Shown here one piece after another: positions 21,826-30,986 of a DNA stretch of 64,000 nucleotides (its first letter is position 1; every line of letters begins with the position of its first letter). The notes beneath the pieces were generated by a model that worked only from the letters and a program-made list of their open reading frames with translations, had not been told where the DNA came from and ran no database searches. Position numbers and translations under genes: made by a program. The stretch comes from Massilia sp. H-1 (GTDB lineage: Bacteria > Pseudomonadota > Gammaproteobacteria > Burkholderiales > Burkholderiaceae_D), in contig CP087969.1 of NCBI GenBank assembly GCA_024703915.1, positions 5,022,001 through 5,086,000 of the forward strand, in the 5' to 3' direction.

Positions 21826-23243
21826 TCAGACGCTGGCGGCCAGTCGCCCCAGCGTGGCCATGGCCGCGTCCATGCGCGCATCCCACGGGTGGCCGTAATT
21901 GAGGCGCAAAAGTTGCCGAACGAGCGGCGCGCGGAGAACATCGGGCCGGGCGCGACGCTGATCCCCAGCGAGAGGGCGCGCCGGTGCACTTCCAGCGCTT
22001 CGACGCCGCTGGCCAGTTCGATCCAAATGAAGTAGCCTCCGTCCGGCCGCGAGGCCCGCGTCCCCTTGGGGAAGTGGCGCACCACCGCGTCCAGCATGGC
22101 GCTTTGCTGGCTTGACAGCGCGTGGCGCAGCTGGCGCAGGTGCTTGTCGTAGCCGCCCTTGGCCAGGTAGTCGGCCAGGGCCGCCTGGGCCGGGGCCGAG
22201 GCCGACAGCGTGCGCGTCATTTTCAGGCGCGCCACGGCGCGCGTGAAGCGGCCCGGCACGGTCCAGCCGACCCGGTAGCCGGGCGCCAGGCATTTGGAGA
22301 ACGAGGACGAGTGCAGCACCAGTCCCGCTTTGTCCCAGGCCTTGGTAAAGCAGCGGCCGGCATGGCTGCCGAAATACAGTTCGCCGTAGACGTCGTCCTC
22401 GATCAGCGGCACTTCGTGTTTGGCCAGCAGTTCGACCAGGGCCTGCTTGTTCTGGTCCGGCATCAGGCTGCCCACGGGATTCTGAAAATTGGTCATCAGC
22501 CAGCACGCCTTGGGCTGGTGCCGTTCAAGCGCCGCCGCCAGCGCGGACAGGTCCATGCCTTCGCGCGCGGACCGGCACCTCGATCGCGCGCAGGCCATGG
22601 CTCTCGAGCGCCTGCAGCGCGCCGTAGAAGGCGGGCGACTCGACGATCACCGCGTCGCCCGGGCGGGTGACGGCGTGCAGGCACAGGTTCAGCCCTTCCA
22701 GCGCGCCATTGGTGATGACGATGTCGTCGGTGTGCACATGCATGCCGTCGGCCAGGTAGCGCAGCGCGATCTGGCGCCGCAGGCTGGCGTTGCCGGGCGA
22801 GATATCGTCGACCGAACTCCATGGGTCCATCGCCTGCACGCTCGAGGCCATCGACCGGGCCAGGCGCGGCAGCGGGAACAGCAGCGGGCTGGGAAAGGCC
22901 GAGCCGAAGGGCACGACGTCGCGCGCCTTGGCCGATTCCAGGATGTCGAAGACCAGCGCTGACGACTCGACCGGGCCGGAGTCGCCGCCTGCCTAGGCGT
23001 TGCCTTGGCGCCCGGTTCGGGCAGCTGCGCCTTGGCCCCGGCGGCGACAAAATAGCCGGAGCGCTCGCGCGCCCGGATCAGGCCGCGCGCCTCGAGCAGG
23101 TAGTAAGCCTCGAACACGGTCGACGGGCTCACCCCGCGGCTGGCGCTGGCCTGGCGCACCGACGGCAGGCGGTCGCCCAGCTTCATCACGCCGGTCCGGA
23201 TCGACTGGGCGATTTCTTCCGCGTAGGCTTCGTAGAGTTTCAT
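21826..23243 (-). CDS. MocR/PLP-dependent aminotransferase-like regulator
   Basis: About 470 residues. The GntR-type winged helix reads MKLYEAYAEEIAQSIRTGV, KLGDRLPSVRQASASRGVS and FEAYYLLEARGLIRARERSG. The aminotransferase domain has VITNGALEGLNLCLHAVTRP, CWLMTNFQNPVGSLMPDQ, LIEDDVYGELYFGSH and the PLP-lysine block SSSFSKCLAPGYRVGW. Breaks near 22996, 22570 and 21915. The start at 23243 overlaps the stop of a tiny upstream gene (ATGA), suggesting one operon with it and the DUF2970 gene. A palindrome upstream at 23549 may be its operator. Confidence 0.87.
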
Positions 23244-23338
23244 GCCGAGGACAGGGCGAAGCGCACCGCCAGCAGCAGGGTGCCGATCAGGATCGCGGTG
23301 CCCGCCAGGGCGGCGACGATCACGTAGCGCGGGTTCAT
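23240..23338 (-). CDS. 32-residue single-helix membrane protein
   Basis: A very short frame, MNPRYVIVAALAGTAILIG followed by a hydrophobic stretch and RFALSSA, giving one membrane helix. Its ATG overlaps the stop of the DUF2970 gene and its TGA overlaps the ATG of the MocR gene, both as ATGA. This tight coupling on both sides is the main evidence that it is real. Function unknown. Confidence 0.55.
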   Translation of the reverse strand: MNPRYVIVAALAGTAILIGTLLLAVRFALSSA

Positions 23339-23461
23339 GGCGCCACTGCGTCGGCGTCAAAATCGCGCTTGCAGGCGCAGGCCCACGAACGACCAGGCGA
23401 TCGCGATCATGGTGGCGCCGAAGGAGCGTTCGGCGGGCTTGGCTGGGGCAGGGTGGTCCAT
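23335..23461 (-). CDS. DUF2970-family small membrane protein
   Basis: About 41 residues, starting MDHPAPAKPAERSFGATMI after AAAGGAAACGG. AIAWSFVGLR is the conserved DUF2970 helix end. A one-base indel near 23370 moves the frame to CKRDFDADAVAP and a stop that overlaps the next ATG; as read without correction it stops a few codons earlier. The acidic tail after the helix is typical of the family. Often found near respiratory genes, as here with the divergent cytochromes. Confidence 0.6.
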
Positions 23462-23548
23462 GGTCCGTTTCCTTTCAGTACAGTGGCAAACAGATTGTCG
23501 CCCCGTGCCCGTGTAAATAACAGATGCAGTTCACCTGTAAAACAGCGT

Positions 23549-23566
23549 ATCAGATGTCCATCTGAT
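23549..23566. promoter_or_regulatory. Perfect 8-2-8 palindrome, candidate operator
   Basis: ATCAGATG, TC, CATCTGAT at 23549-23566, in the 190-base gap between the divergent MocR operon and cytochrome operon. CAGATG also occurs at 23521, and ACCTGTAAAACAG at 23534-23546. The cluster looks like the control region of the two divergent operons, probably bound by the MocR protein. Inference only. Confidence 0.45.
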
Positions 23567-23651
23567 CTGCAAAAAAATGTCGCTGACTGATTCTGTACCG
23601 GATCACGCTTGCGCGCCAGAATGACGGTGCCAAATGTTGAATGGAATTGTC

Positions 23652-24349
23652 ATGAACCTGTACCTATCCCGCCTCCTGTTTGCCTGCCTGCTGGGCGCCA
23701 GCGCCGCCGCACCGGCGCAATCGGCCATCCCCGACCGGATGGCCGAACGCACCGCCGCCTGCATCGCTTGCCACGGCAAGCAGGGCCGCGCCAGCAGCAG
23801 CCTTCCTGCCGCGCATCATTTAAGCAAGCCGCAAGCCTATTTGTACAATCAGCTGCTGCATTTTCAGCGACGGCCGCCGCACGCATGCCCAGATGGCTTA
23901 TCTGCTCGCGCCCTTGTCGGACGCTTACCTGAACGAGATGGCCGCCTACTTCGCGGACCAGCAGCCGCCGTATCCGGCGCCGCAGGCGGCGCGCGTGGCG
24001 CCGCAGGTATTGGCACACGGGCGCTAAGCTGGTGCTCGAAGGCGACGCGGCGCGCAAGATCCCGGCCTGCGTGGCCTGTCACGGCCAGCAGCTGGCCGGG
24101 GTGCTGCCCGCCGTTCCCGGCCTGCTTGGCCTGCCGCGCGATTACCTGAACCTGCAGTTCGGCGCCTGGCGCAACGGCGTACGCCACGCGCAAGCGCCGG
24201 ACTGCATGGCGCAGGTGGCGGGCCGGCTGTCGCTGGACGACGTGGCCGCCGTGTCGGCATGGCTGTCCGGGCAAACGGTGCCGCCGCAGTACGCCCCGGC
24301 TGCGGCGCAGGCGGCGCCGCAGCCGCTGGCATGCGGAGGTGTGCAATGA
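23652..24349 (+). CDS. Dihaem cytochrome c (c4 type)
   Basis: About 230 residues. A signal peptide (LYLSRLLFACLLGASAAAPA) precedes two c-type domains with CIACH and CVACH haem sites. The spacing and blocks (HHLSKPQAYLYNQLLHF, MAAYFADQQPPYPAPQ, RDYLNLQFGAWRNGVR) are those of periplasmic c4 cytochromes. Breaks near 23875 and at 24025 (CGCTAAGC scar). Its TGA overlaps the ATG of the next cytochrome gene. No dehydrogenase gene is adjacent, so the electron donor is elsewhere. Confidence 0.88.
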
Positions 24350-25596
24350 AGCGCCTGATCAAGCTGCTGCTGGCCGCCGCCGTGCTGGCGCCGGGCGCCG
24401 TGTTCCTGGTCCAGACCCTGCACGAACCGGGCAGCGAACAGCGCGCTGTGGCGGTGGCCGACCAGGCGGCCCAGCGCGAGCGGGGCGCCTACCTGGCGCG
24501 CTTGCTAAGCAGCTGCATGGCCTGCCATACGGCGCGCGGTGGCGTTCCCTATGCTTAGGCGGGCGTCCGCTCGAGACGCCGTTCGGCACCCTGTATGCGC
24601 CCAACCTGACGCAGGACGAGGCCACCGGTATCGGCCGCTGGAACGCGGACGACTTCTGGCGCGCCATGCACAACGGTAAATCGAAGGATGGCAGCTTCTT
24701 GTATCCGGCCTTCCCCTACCCGAATTACACCAAGGTCACGCGCGCCGATTCGGACGCGCTGTTCGCCTGGTTTCAGACGCTCGCGCCGGTACGCCAGGCG
24801 CGGCGCGCCAACGAGCTGCGCTTCCCGTACGACCAGCGGCCGCTGCTCGTGTTCTGGCGCGCGCTGTACTTCACGCCCGGCGAATACGCGCCGCAACCGG
24901 ACCAGGGCGCGCTCTGGAACCGGGGCGCCTATCTGGTGCAGGGCCTGGGACATTGCAGCGCCTGCCACGCGCCGCGCAATGCGCTCGGCGCCAGCCTGGG
25001 CGAAGCCACGCTGGGCGGCGGCGCAATGGGCGAGCAGGGATGGCACGCCCCGGCCCTGGGCGGCGTGCGCGATACAGTCGAACTGGCCGCGCTGCTGCAG
25101 ACCGGGGTCTCCGGGCAGGACGCGGTGGCCGGGCCGATGGCCGAAGTGGTCGGCGCCAGTTTGCAGCATCTGGCGGCGGACGATGTGGGGGCGATCACGC
25201 ACTACCTGGTGTCGCTGCCCGCGGCGCAGCATGCCCGGGCCGGCGCTGCGGATGAGGCCGTGCTGCGGCGCGGCGCCAAAATCTACGCGCAGCAGTGCGC
25301 GTCCTGCCACGGCGACCAAGGAGAAGGCGCGGCGCGTGCCTGGCCGCGCCTGGCGGGCAAGGGCGTGCTGGCGGGCGGCCCGCCGACCAATGCGATCCGG
25401 CTGGTGCTCGACGGCGGCTATGGGCCCAGCACGGCCGAGCAATCCCCGTCCGTTCGGCATGCCGCCATTTAGCGGCGTGCTGTCGGACGCCGACGTGGCC
25501 GCGGTCGTGACCTACGTGCGCGCCAGCTGGGGCAATCAGGGCGGCCAGGTGCTGCCGCAGGAGGTGGCTCGCCTGCGCGCTACGCCGGGGGATTGA
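24346..25596 (+). CDS. Trihaem cytochrome c, alcohol-dehydrogenase-subunit type
   Basis: About 415 residues with a signal anchor (LIKLLLAAAVLAPGAVFLV) and three haem sites: SCMACHTARGG, HCSACHAPRN and QCASCHGDQG. TPFGTLYAPNLTQDEATGIG, WNADDFWRAMHNGKSKDGS and LYPAFPYPNYTKV are hallmarks of the membrane-bound cytochrome subunit of alcohol or gluconate dehydrogenases. Breaks at 24555 (TATGCTTAGGCGGG; restoring GCTGGC gives YAGGRPLETPFG) and near 25445. It pairs with the c4 cytochrome by a 4-base overlap, so the two probably form an electron relay. Confidence 0.9.
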
Positions 25597-26487
25597 GGCC
25601 CGTGTCCGCGCGAGCCGCGCGGCCATCAGGTCGATGAAGCTGCGCACCTTGGCCGAACCGTACCGGCTTTCGCGATGCAGGATGTGGACCGGCCACGGCT
25701 CCTCTTCGAAGTCGGCCAGCACCACGCACAGCTGGCTTACCGCCACCTGCGCGGCGACCTGGTAGGACAGCAGGCGCGCGATACCCAGCCCGCGCGCGAC
25801 CGCTTCGATCGCCGCGTCGTTGCTCGTCACGGTCAGGCGCGGCTGCATCCGCATGGCGGCGCTGCCCGGGGCGGGCCGAACTTCCATTCCACCCTGGGCG
25901 AGATGCTGCTGGCGGCGATGATCGTATGGTGCTGCAAATCCGGCGGCGTCTGCGGCACGCCGCGCTGCGCCAGGTAGGCGGGCGAGGCGCACAGCACGCG
26001 CCGCACGGTCCCCACGCGCAGCGCCTTGAGGCTGGAATCGGGCAGGTGCCCGATCCGCACCACGACATCCATGCCTTCCTCGACCAGATTGACGCTGCGG
26101 TCGAGGAAATAGGCCGACACGTCGACCGCCGGATGGCGCTGCAGATAGTCGACCACCGCTCGGCATCACGTACAGCTTCCCGAACAGCACCGGCGCGGTG
26201 ACCGCCAGATGCCCCTGGGGCGAGGCGTTGATGCCATCGGCCGCCTCGTCGGCCTCCGCGATCCTGGCCATGATGTCGCGCGTCGCTCAGGTAGCGCACG
26301 CCTGGCGTCAGTCAGGCGCACGCTGCGCGTGGTGCGGGCCAGCAGCTTGACCCCCAGCTGCGTTTCGAGGCTGACGATGGCGCGCGTCACGGCGGCCGCA
26401 TGAGAGCGAGAGCTTGCGCGATGCGGCCGCAAAGCTCTGGTCTTCGCCCACGGCGATAAACACGGTCATCAGGTGCATGCGGTCCAT
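25580..26487 (-). CDS. LysR-family transcriptional regulator (frame broken)
   Basis: About 300 residues. The N-terminus from the ATG at 26487 reads MDRMHLMTVFIAVGE, then AAAVTRAIVSLETQLGVKLL and ARTTRSVRLT, the LysR helix-turn-helix. The effector domain has VDVSAYFLDRSVNLVEEGMD, VVVRIGHLPDSSLKALRVG, LCASPAYLAQRGVP and VARGLGIARLLSYQVAA. Breaks near 26395, 26290, 26160 and 25870; the 3' end is uncertain within about 20 bases and overlaps the end of the cytochrome gene. The divergent position suggests it controls the dsrE-like operon. The 172-base gap contains an A/T-rich inverted repeat near 26495. Confidence 0.85.
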
Positions 26488-26659
26488 TGTTTCTTTCTTC
26501 GCTTAAAAAATAAGAAAATCCCCAGTTTCTTCACTTTACCCCCTCATGAGCGAAATAGTGAATTGATCGCCGCACGGTTCCCGAAAAAAACCAGGTGCGT
26601 AGACTTGGTTTCAACGGCAGCCCACTCCGGGCGCCGCCCACCACCCAAGGAAACTCACC

Positions 26660-27037
26660 ATGAAAGCAGCAATTGTCATCCTGTCCGATCCTAAACACGG
26701 CGGCGAAGAAGCCCTGGGCCGCGCCTTCAACGGCCTGGCCACCGCCTTCGATTTCCAGCAGCGCGGCATCGACAGCGCGATTTACTTCCAGGGCACCGGC
26801 ACCCGCTGGCCTGGCGTGATGGGGGAAGCTTAGCCATCCGCTGCACGCGCTGTTCAATGCCGTGCAAGGCAGCGTGGCTTAAGCATTTCCTGCGGCTGCG
26901 CGGACGTGTTCGGCGCCGCCGACGCCGCGCTCAAGAGCGGCTTCGATCTCGTCACCGACAACAAGGTGCCGGGCACGTCCGGCCTGCCCAGCCTGGGCAA
27001 GCTGAGCGCCGACGGCTACACGGTCTTCACGTTCTGA
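26660..27037 (+). CDS. DsrE-family sulfur-relay-like protein
   Basis: About 124 residues, cytosolic. MKAAIVILSDPKHGGEEALG, FNGLATAFDFQQRG, AIYFQGTGTRWPGV, SISCGCADVFGA and VPGTSGLPSLGKLS are the conserved blocks of a DsrE-like group; the Cys residues of CGCADVFGA are candidates for a persulfide-carrying site. Breaks at 26830 and 26877: restoring GCCAGC in both gives GEASHPLHALF and SVASISCGC. It is first in an operon with a PNPOx-like protein and a flavin/iron-sulfur reductase, and divergent from a LysR gene. Confidence 0.83.
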
Positions 27038-27065
27038 ACCCGGCCACGGCCACCAGGAGACGATC

Positions 27066-28019
27066 ATGAGCGCAGCAGCGGTATTCCATGAAGGCGAGCG
27101 CGCGGTGCAGGCGCGCACCGGCGAGACGGTCATCGCCGACCATAACGGCACCGTGCTGTCGGCGCAGGTCATTCCCGGCGCGCTTTCATCAGCAAACAGT
27201 TCATGGTGGCCGTGGCCAGCGTCGGTCCGGACGGGCGGGTATGGTCGTCCGTCCTGTTCGGCCAGCCCGGCTTTCTGCAGGCTAGAGCGACGGCGGCACG
27301 ATCCAAGTCGCCATGCCCGAAGCGGCGCGCGACCTCGATGATCCGTTCTGGACCAATATCGCTTAAGCAATGCCCATGTCGGCATGCTGTTCATCGAGAT
27401 CGGCTCCTTGCGCTTGCTATCGCGTCAATGGCCAGCTGGTTGCCAGCAGCGCGCAAGGCATCGAGATCGGCATCCGCGAGGCCTACCCGAACTGTCCCAA
27501 GTTCATTCAGCGCCGCAAGCTCCTCGACATGGGGACGCGCGACGCGCTGGCCGCACCGGTCACGCGCGGCACGCTGCTCGAAGGCGCTGTCGCGGATTTG
27601 GTGCGCCAGGCCGACACCCTGTTCGTGGCCAGTGTGCACCCGGAACGCGGGGCCGACGCCTCGCACCGCGGCGGCAGGCCCGGTTTTGTGACGATGCGCG
27701 ATGCGGCCACCTTGCGCATTCCCGATTATCAGGGCAACAGCATGTTCAACACGCTCGGTAACTTCAGCGTCGATCCGCACGCTCTAAGCATCTGCATTCC
27801 CGATTTTGCTTAAGCAACCGTCTGCTGCAACTGACCGGGACCGTGGAACTGCATTTCGACGCGCCCGACCCGCATGGCCTCACGGGCGGCACGGGCCCGC
27901 TTCTGGGACTTCCGGATCGCGTCCTGGACCTTGCATGCCATCCCCCAGCGGCTGGAATGGGAATATCTGGATGCGTCGCCGTTCAATCCCGCTGCTTAGG
28001 CGAAGGAGCGCTGTCATGA
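27066..28019 (+). CDS. Large pyridoxamine-oxidase-like FMN protein
   Basis: About 310 residues from an ATG preceded by CAGGAGACGATC. It has FHEGERAVQARTG, ISKQFMVAVASVGPDGRVW, SSVLFGQPGFLQA, SNAHVGMLFIEIG, RYRVNGQLVASS, REAYPNCPKFIQRR, FVASVHPERGADASHRGG, RPGFVTMRD and PDYQGNSMFNTLGNF. This is the long PNPOx-like group often linked to ferredoxin reductases. At least seven breaks. The apparent stop in GCTGCTTAGGCG at 27994-28001 is a scar; restoring GCTGGC extends the protein to a TGA overlapping the next ATG (ATGA). Probably an FMN oxidoreductase working with the downstream reductase. Confidence 0.8.
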
Positions 28020-28962
28020 AGCTCACTGTCTCCGCGGTCCTGACGCACGGCCAGGCCGTGCGCGAGCTGCGCCTGCGCGCGCCCGATGGTGCGGCGCTGC
28101 TTAAGCATGGGCGGCGGGCGCGCACATCCGGCTTGCGTTCGGGAGCGCGGGCGACCGCATCGAGCGTCACTATTCGCTCGTCGGCGTGGCTAGCAAGCGA
28201 CGACGGAGTACCGCATCGCCGTGCTGCGCGAGGCGCAGGGCCGTGGCTCGCGCCATCTGCACGAGGCCATCGCGGCCGACGACGCGATCGATGTCGAGGG
28301 CCCCTTCAACAGTTTTCCGGCGCGGGGGGCTGCCATGCCGCGCCGTGTTGGTGGCGGGCGGCATCGGCGTCACGCCGCTGGTGTCGATTGCGCACGCGCT
28401 GGCCACTCAGGGCGTGCGATGCACGTTTCACTACCTGGTCTCCACCCGCGAGCGCGCCGTGCTGCTGGACGAACTGCAGGCGATCCCGGGTCTGGATCTG
28501 GTGCTGCATGTGAGCGCGGAGCAGGGCAGGCGGGCCAGCCTGAACGCGCTGCCGGGCGCCTGGGAAGACGGCGATCTGCTGTATGCCTGCGGCCCCGCAT
28601 CCTTGCTGGCCGGCCTGCGCCGCGCTGCCGCCGATGCTTAAGCTGGCCTGCTGGCGCGGTGCAGGTCGAAAGCTTCGGCGCGCGCAGTGTCGGCACCGAC
28701 GCGCCGCTGACGATCCACCTGGCGCAATCGGACCTGACGCTCGAGGCGGCGCCTGGCGCCACCATTCTGGACACCCTGATCGACGCTCAGCGTGTTCGTC
28801 GCCTATGATTGCAAGCGCGGCGAATGCGGCAACTGCTTCACCCAGGTGACGCAGGGGATCCCGATTCACCGCGACGTTTGCCTGACGCCAGCGCAGCAGC
28901 AGGTGGGCATGTGCACCTGCGTATCGTGGGCGGCCGGCGGGCGTCTGGTACTCGAGCTGTAG
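28016..28962 (+). CDS. VanB-like FMN/NAD and 2Fe-2S oxidoreductase
   Basis: About 310 residues of the PDR/VanB family. HIRLAFGSAGDRIERHYSLV binds flavin, LVAGGIGVTPLVSIAHALA and LLYACGPASLLAGL bind NAD(P)H, and the C-terminal plant-type ferredoxin has YDCKRGECGNCFTQV and the last Cys in MCTCVSWA. It passes electrons from NAD(P)H through FMN to the 2Fe-2S centre and a partner oxygenase or the upstream FMN protein. Breaks at 28101, 28190, 28340, 28637 and 28790. It ends just before a strong terminator and is the last gene of the operon. Confidence 0.87.
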
Positions 28963-28970
28963 GCGGATGC

Positions 28971-29003
28971 AAAAGGGGAAGCGCAGCGGCTTCCCCTTTT
29001 TTT
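28971..29003 (+). terminator. Strong rho-independent terminator
   Basis: An 11-base stem, AAAGGGGAAGC at 28972-28982 with GCTTCCCCTTT at 28989-28999, and a six-base loop, followed on the plus strand by Ts to 29003. An A run on the other side makes it usable in both directions. It separates the convergent VanB-like and phosphatase genes. Confidence 0.9.
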
Positions 29004-29005
29004 GC

Positions 29006-30685
29006 TTAGCGCAGCGTTTCGGTCAGAACGCGGCCTTCGGCGCCAAGGCATGGGCGCACCCGCAGCAGGTGGCCCAGGGTCGGCACGATGTCGACCACTT
29101 CGGCGTACTGGCCGTAGGAGCCCGGCTTGATCCAGCGCTTGCCCATCAAGATGAGCGGGACGTTGGTGTCATAGGCGTACGGCGAGCCATGGGTGGTCCC
29201 CGTCTTTTCGCTGCTGAAGATCCAGAACGGCTTGGACACGACCATCAGGTCGCCCGACATCTGGCGGTTCCAGCCGCGCCGCATCAGCTTGGCCGTGCGG
29301 GTGGCGACGACGCCGTTTTCCATCTGGGTGCGGCTGAAGACTTCGGCCACGCCCGGCTGCTGCAGCAGGAAGCGCGCGGCCGCGTCTTCCAGGGCCACAC
29401 GGCCGATGTTGGCCTTGGCGGCCGCCTCGTAATCGAGGTAGAAGTTGGGGATGCTTGGCTTTTTCACCAGCTTCGGCACCGAGAAGGTGGCGGCAAGGTG
29501 GGTTTCCAGGTCGGCCGCCAGCTTGTCGCCGTCGAGGCGCTGGGCATCGATGTGGCGCGTTTGCGAGAACTCGGGCACGTTGGCAAAACCGTGGTCGGCG
29601 GTCAGCACCACGACCACGTTGTCCATGCCGACGCGCTTGTCGAGGAAGCTGAAGAAGTTGGCCAGCATGCGGTCCAGGCGCTGCAGATGGTCGTGCGACA
29701 TCTTGCTCTCGGGGCCGTAGGTGTGGTTCACGTAATCGTGCGCCGACATCGATACGCCCAGCACGTCGGTCACGCTTCTACCGGGTTGCAGGCCCAGGTT
29801 TTCGCCGTCCACGGCCGCCTGCGCGAATTCGAGCGTCAGTTCGTCCAGCGCGGGCGAGGTCTTCAGGCGCTTGTAGTAGTCGGCATCGGGCTTGCCGCTC
29901 TCGCTGTAGTACGAGAACGGGAAGCGCGCCTGCACGTCCTTCTTGAGCGGGACCAGGTCTTCATTGGCGTCGTCTGCTGTAGGCGGCGTCGTCGAGCAGC
30001 GGTTTCCAGGACTTGCCGTAGTAGCGGTCGGTAGGCTTTTGCGCATTGAAGCTGGTGGCCCAGGCCGGATGCTGCTGCATGTAGAAGGTGCTGCTGGCGA
30101 AGTTGCCCGATTTTTCCATGTACATATAGGCGGTACCGGTTTTGCTTAAGCCAGCAGGATCGCGCCGCGGTCCTTGCCGGACACCGTCACCACCTTGGAG
30201 GTGTTGCCGTTCGAATAGCGCAATTCGTCGCCCAGCGTATTGACGCGCAGGCGGCGCGGCGAGGTGCCGTCGTCGGCCTTGGTTTCTTCGCCGATATAGG
30301 TGCTGGTGATGTCGTCGGTGCAATAGACCGAGGCGCCGCTGGCCTGGTCGATCCAGTTATTGCCGATGATGCCGTGCTGATAAGGATAGGCGCCGGTCAG
30401 GATGGCCGCGTGGCCGATCGCGGTCACGGTCACGCCGTGGGCCTGGTGGGCGTCGCCGTACCAGGCGCCGTCGTCGAGCAGGCGGCGGAAACCGCCCTTG
30501 CCGAACTGGGCGCGGTAGCGCTGGACTTGCTCGTTGGGCAAGCCGTCGACCACCAGCACCACCACCAGCTTGGGTGCGCCGGGCGCGGACGCCACTGGTG
30601 CCGCCTGAAGGGAGTTTGCCGCGAGGCAGGTAATGGTCAGCAGGGCGAACATGCGCAGCGACGGGCGAAGCAGGGTAGGTTTCAT
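29006..30685 (-). CDS. PafA-like periplasmic alkaline phosphatase
   Basis: About 555 residues. A signal peptide (MFALLTITCLAANSLQA) precedes KLVVVLVVDGLPNEQVQRY with a metal-binding Asp, then VTVTAIGHAAILTGAYPYQH with the nucleophilic Thr, GIIGNNWIDQ, GVSMSAHDYVNHTYGPES, VVVLTADHGFANVPEF and HGSPYAYDTNVPLILMG, the further zinc ligands. This is the calcium-independent PafA phosphomonoesterase group. Breaks at 30146 (recurrent scar) and near 29985. It likely releases phosphate from organic esters. Its start lies about 300 bases from the next gene. Confidence 0.88.
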
Positions 30686-30986
30686 GGGTGCTCGGAATGT
30701 GGAAACAAGGACGAAATGATAAGCGACTTTCGTGACGAGAATAATACGAAGCGCGATATTGCGACTATTGCGCCATAAATTTCTTGAAAGAATCATCGTT
30801 TTTGTTTACGATCCGTAATGACAGCCTGACTCCAGGCCCCGATCCCGCCCTGACCCTGCCGCGGATCGTTTCAAGGGTGCCACCGCACCGGGTGCATTTG
30901 CACCGCATCGGCCCCATGGTTGCCGACTCCAATCCTGTTTTGACTGCCGCGGCACGCGTTTCGTTCGCCCGGCGAGGAAGAGTCAC
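30686..30986. other. 301-base divergent intergenic region
   Basis: Between the phosphatase and the GAF-PAS-GGDEF gene. It is A/T-rich near 30710-30810, where promoters of both are expected. A minus-strand frame with a CKCTRCGG block occurs at 30790-30905 but has no ribosome site or family match, so I do not call it. No PHO-box-like repeat is evident to me. Confidence 0.5.

Noticed and set aside
23513-23541. GTAAA repeats as a CpxR box before the cytochrome operon
   Set aside because: The two GTAAA words are 24 bases apart, not ten, so the N5 spacing is not met.
30790-30905. Small zinc-ribbon-like minus-strand frame with CKCTRCGG
   Set aside because: No ribosome site or second Cys pair, and it lies in a divergent promoter gap.
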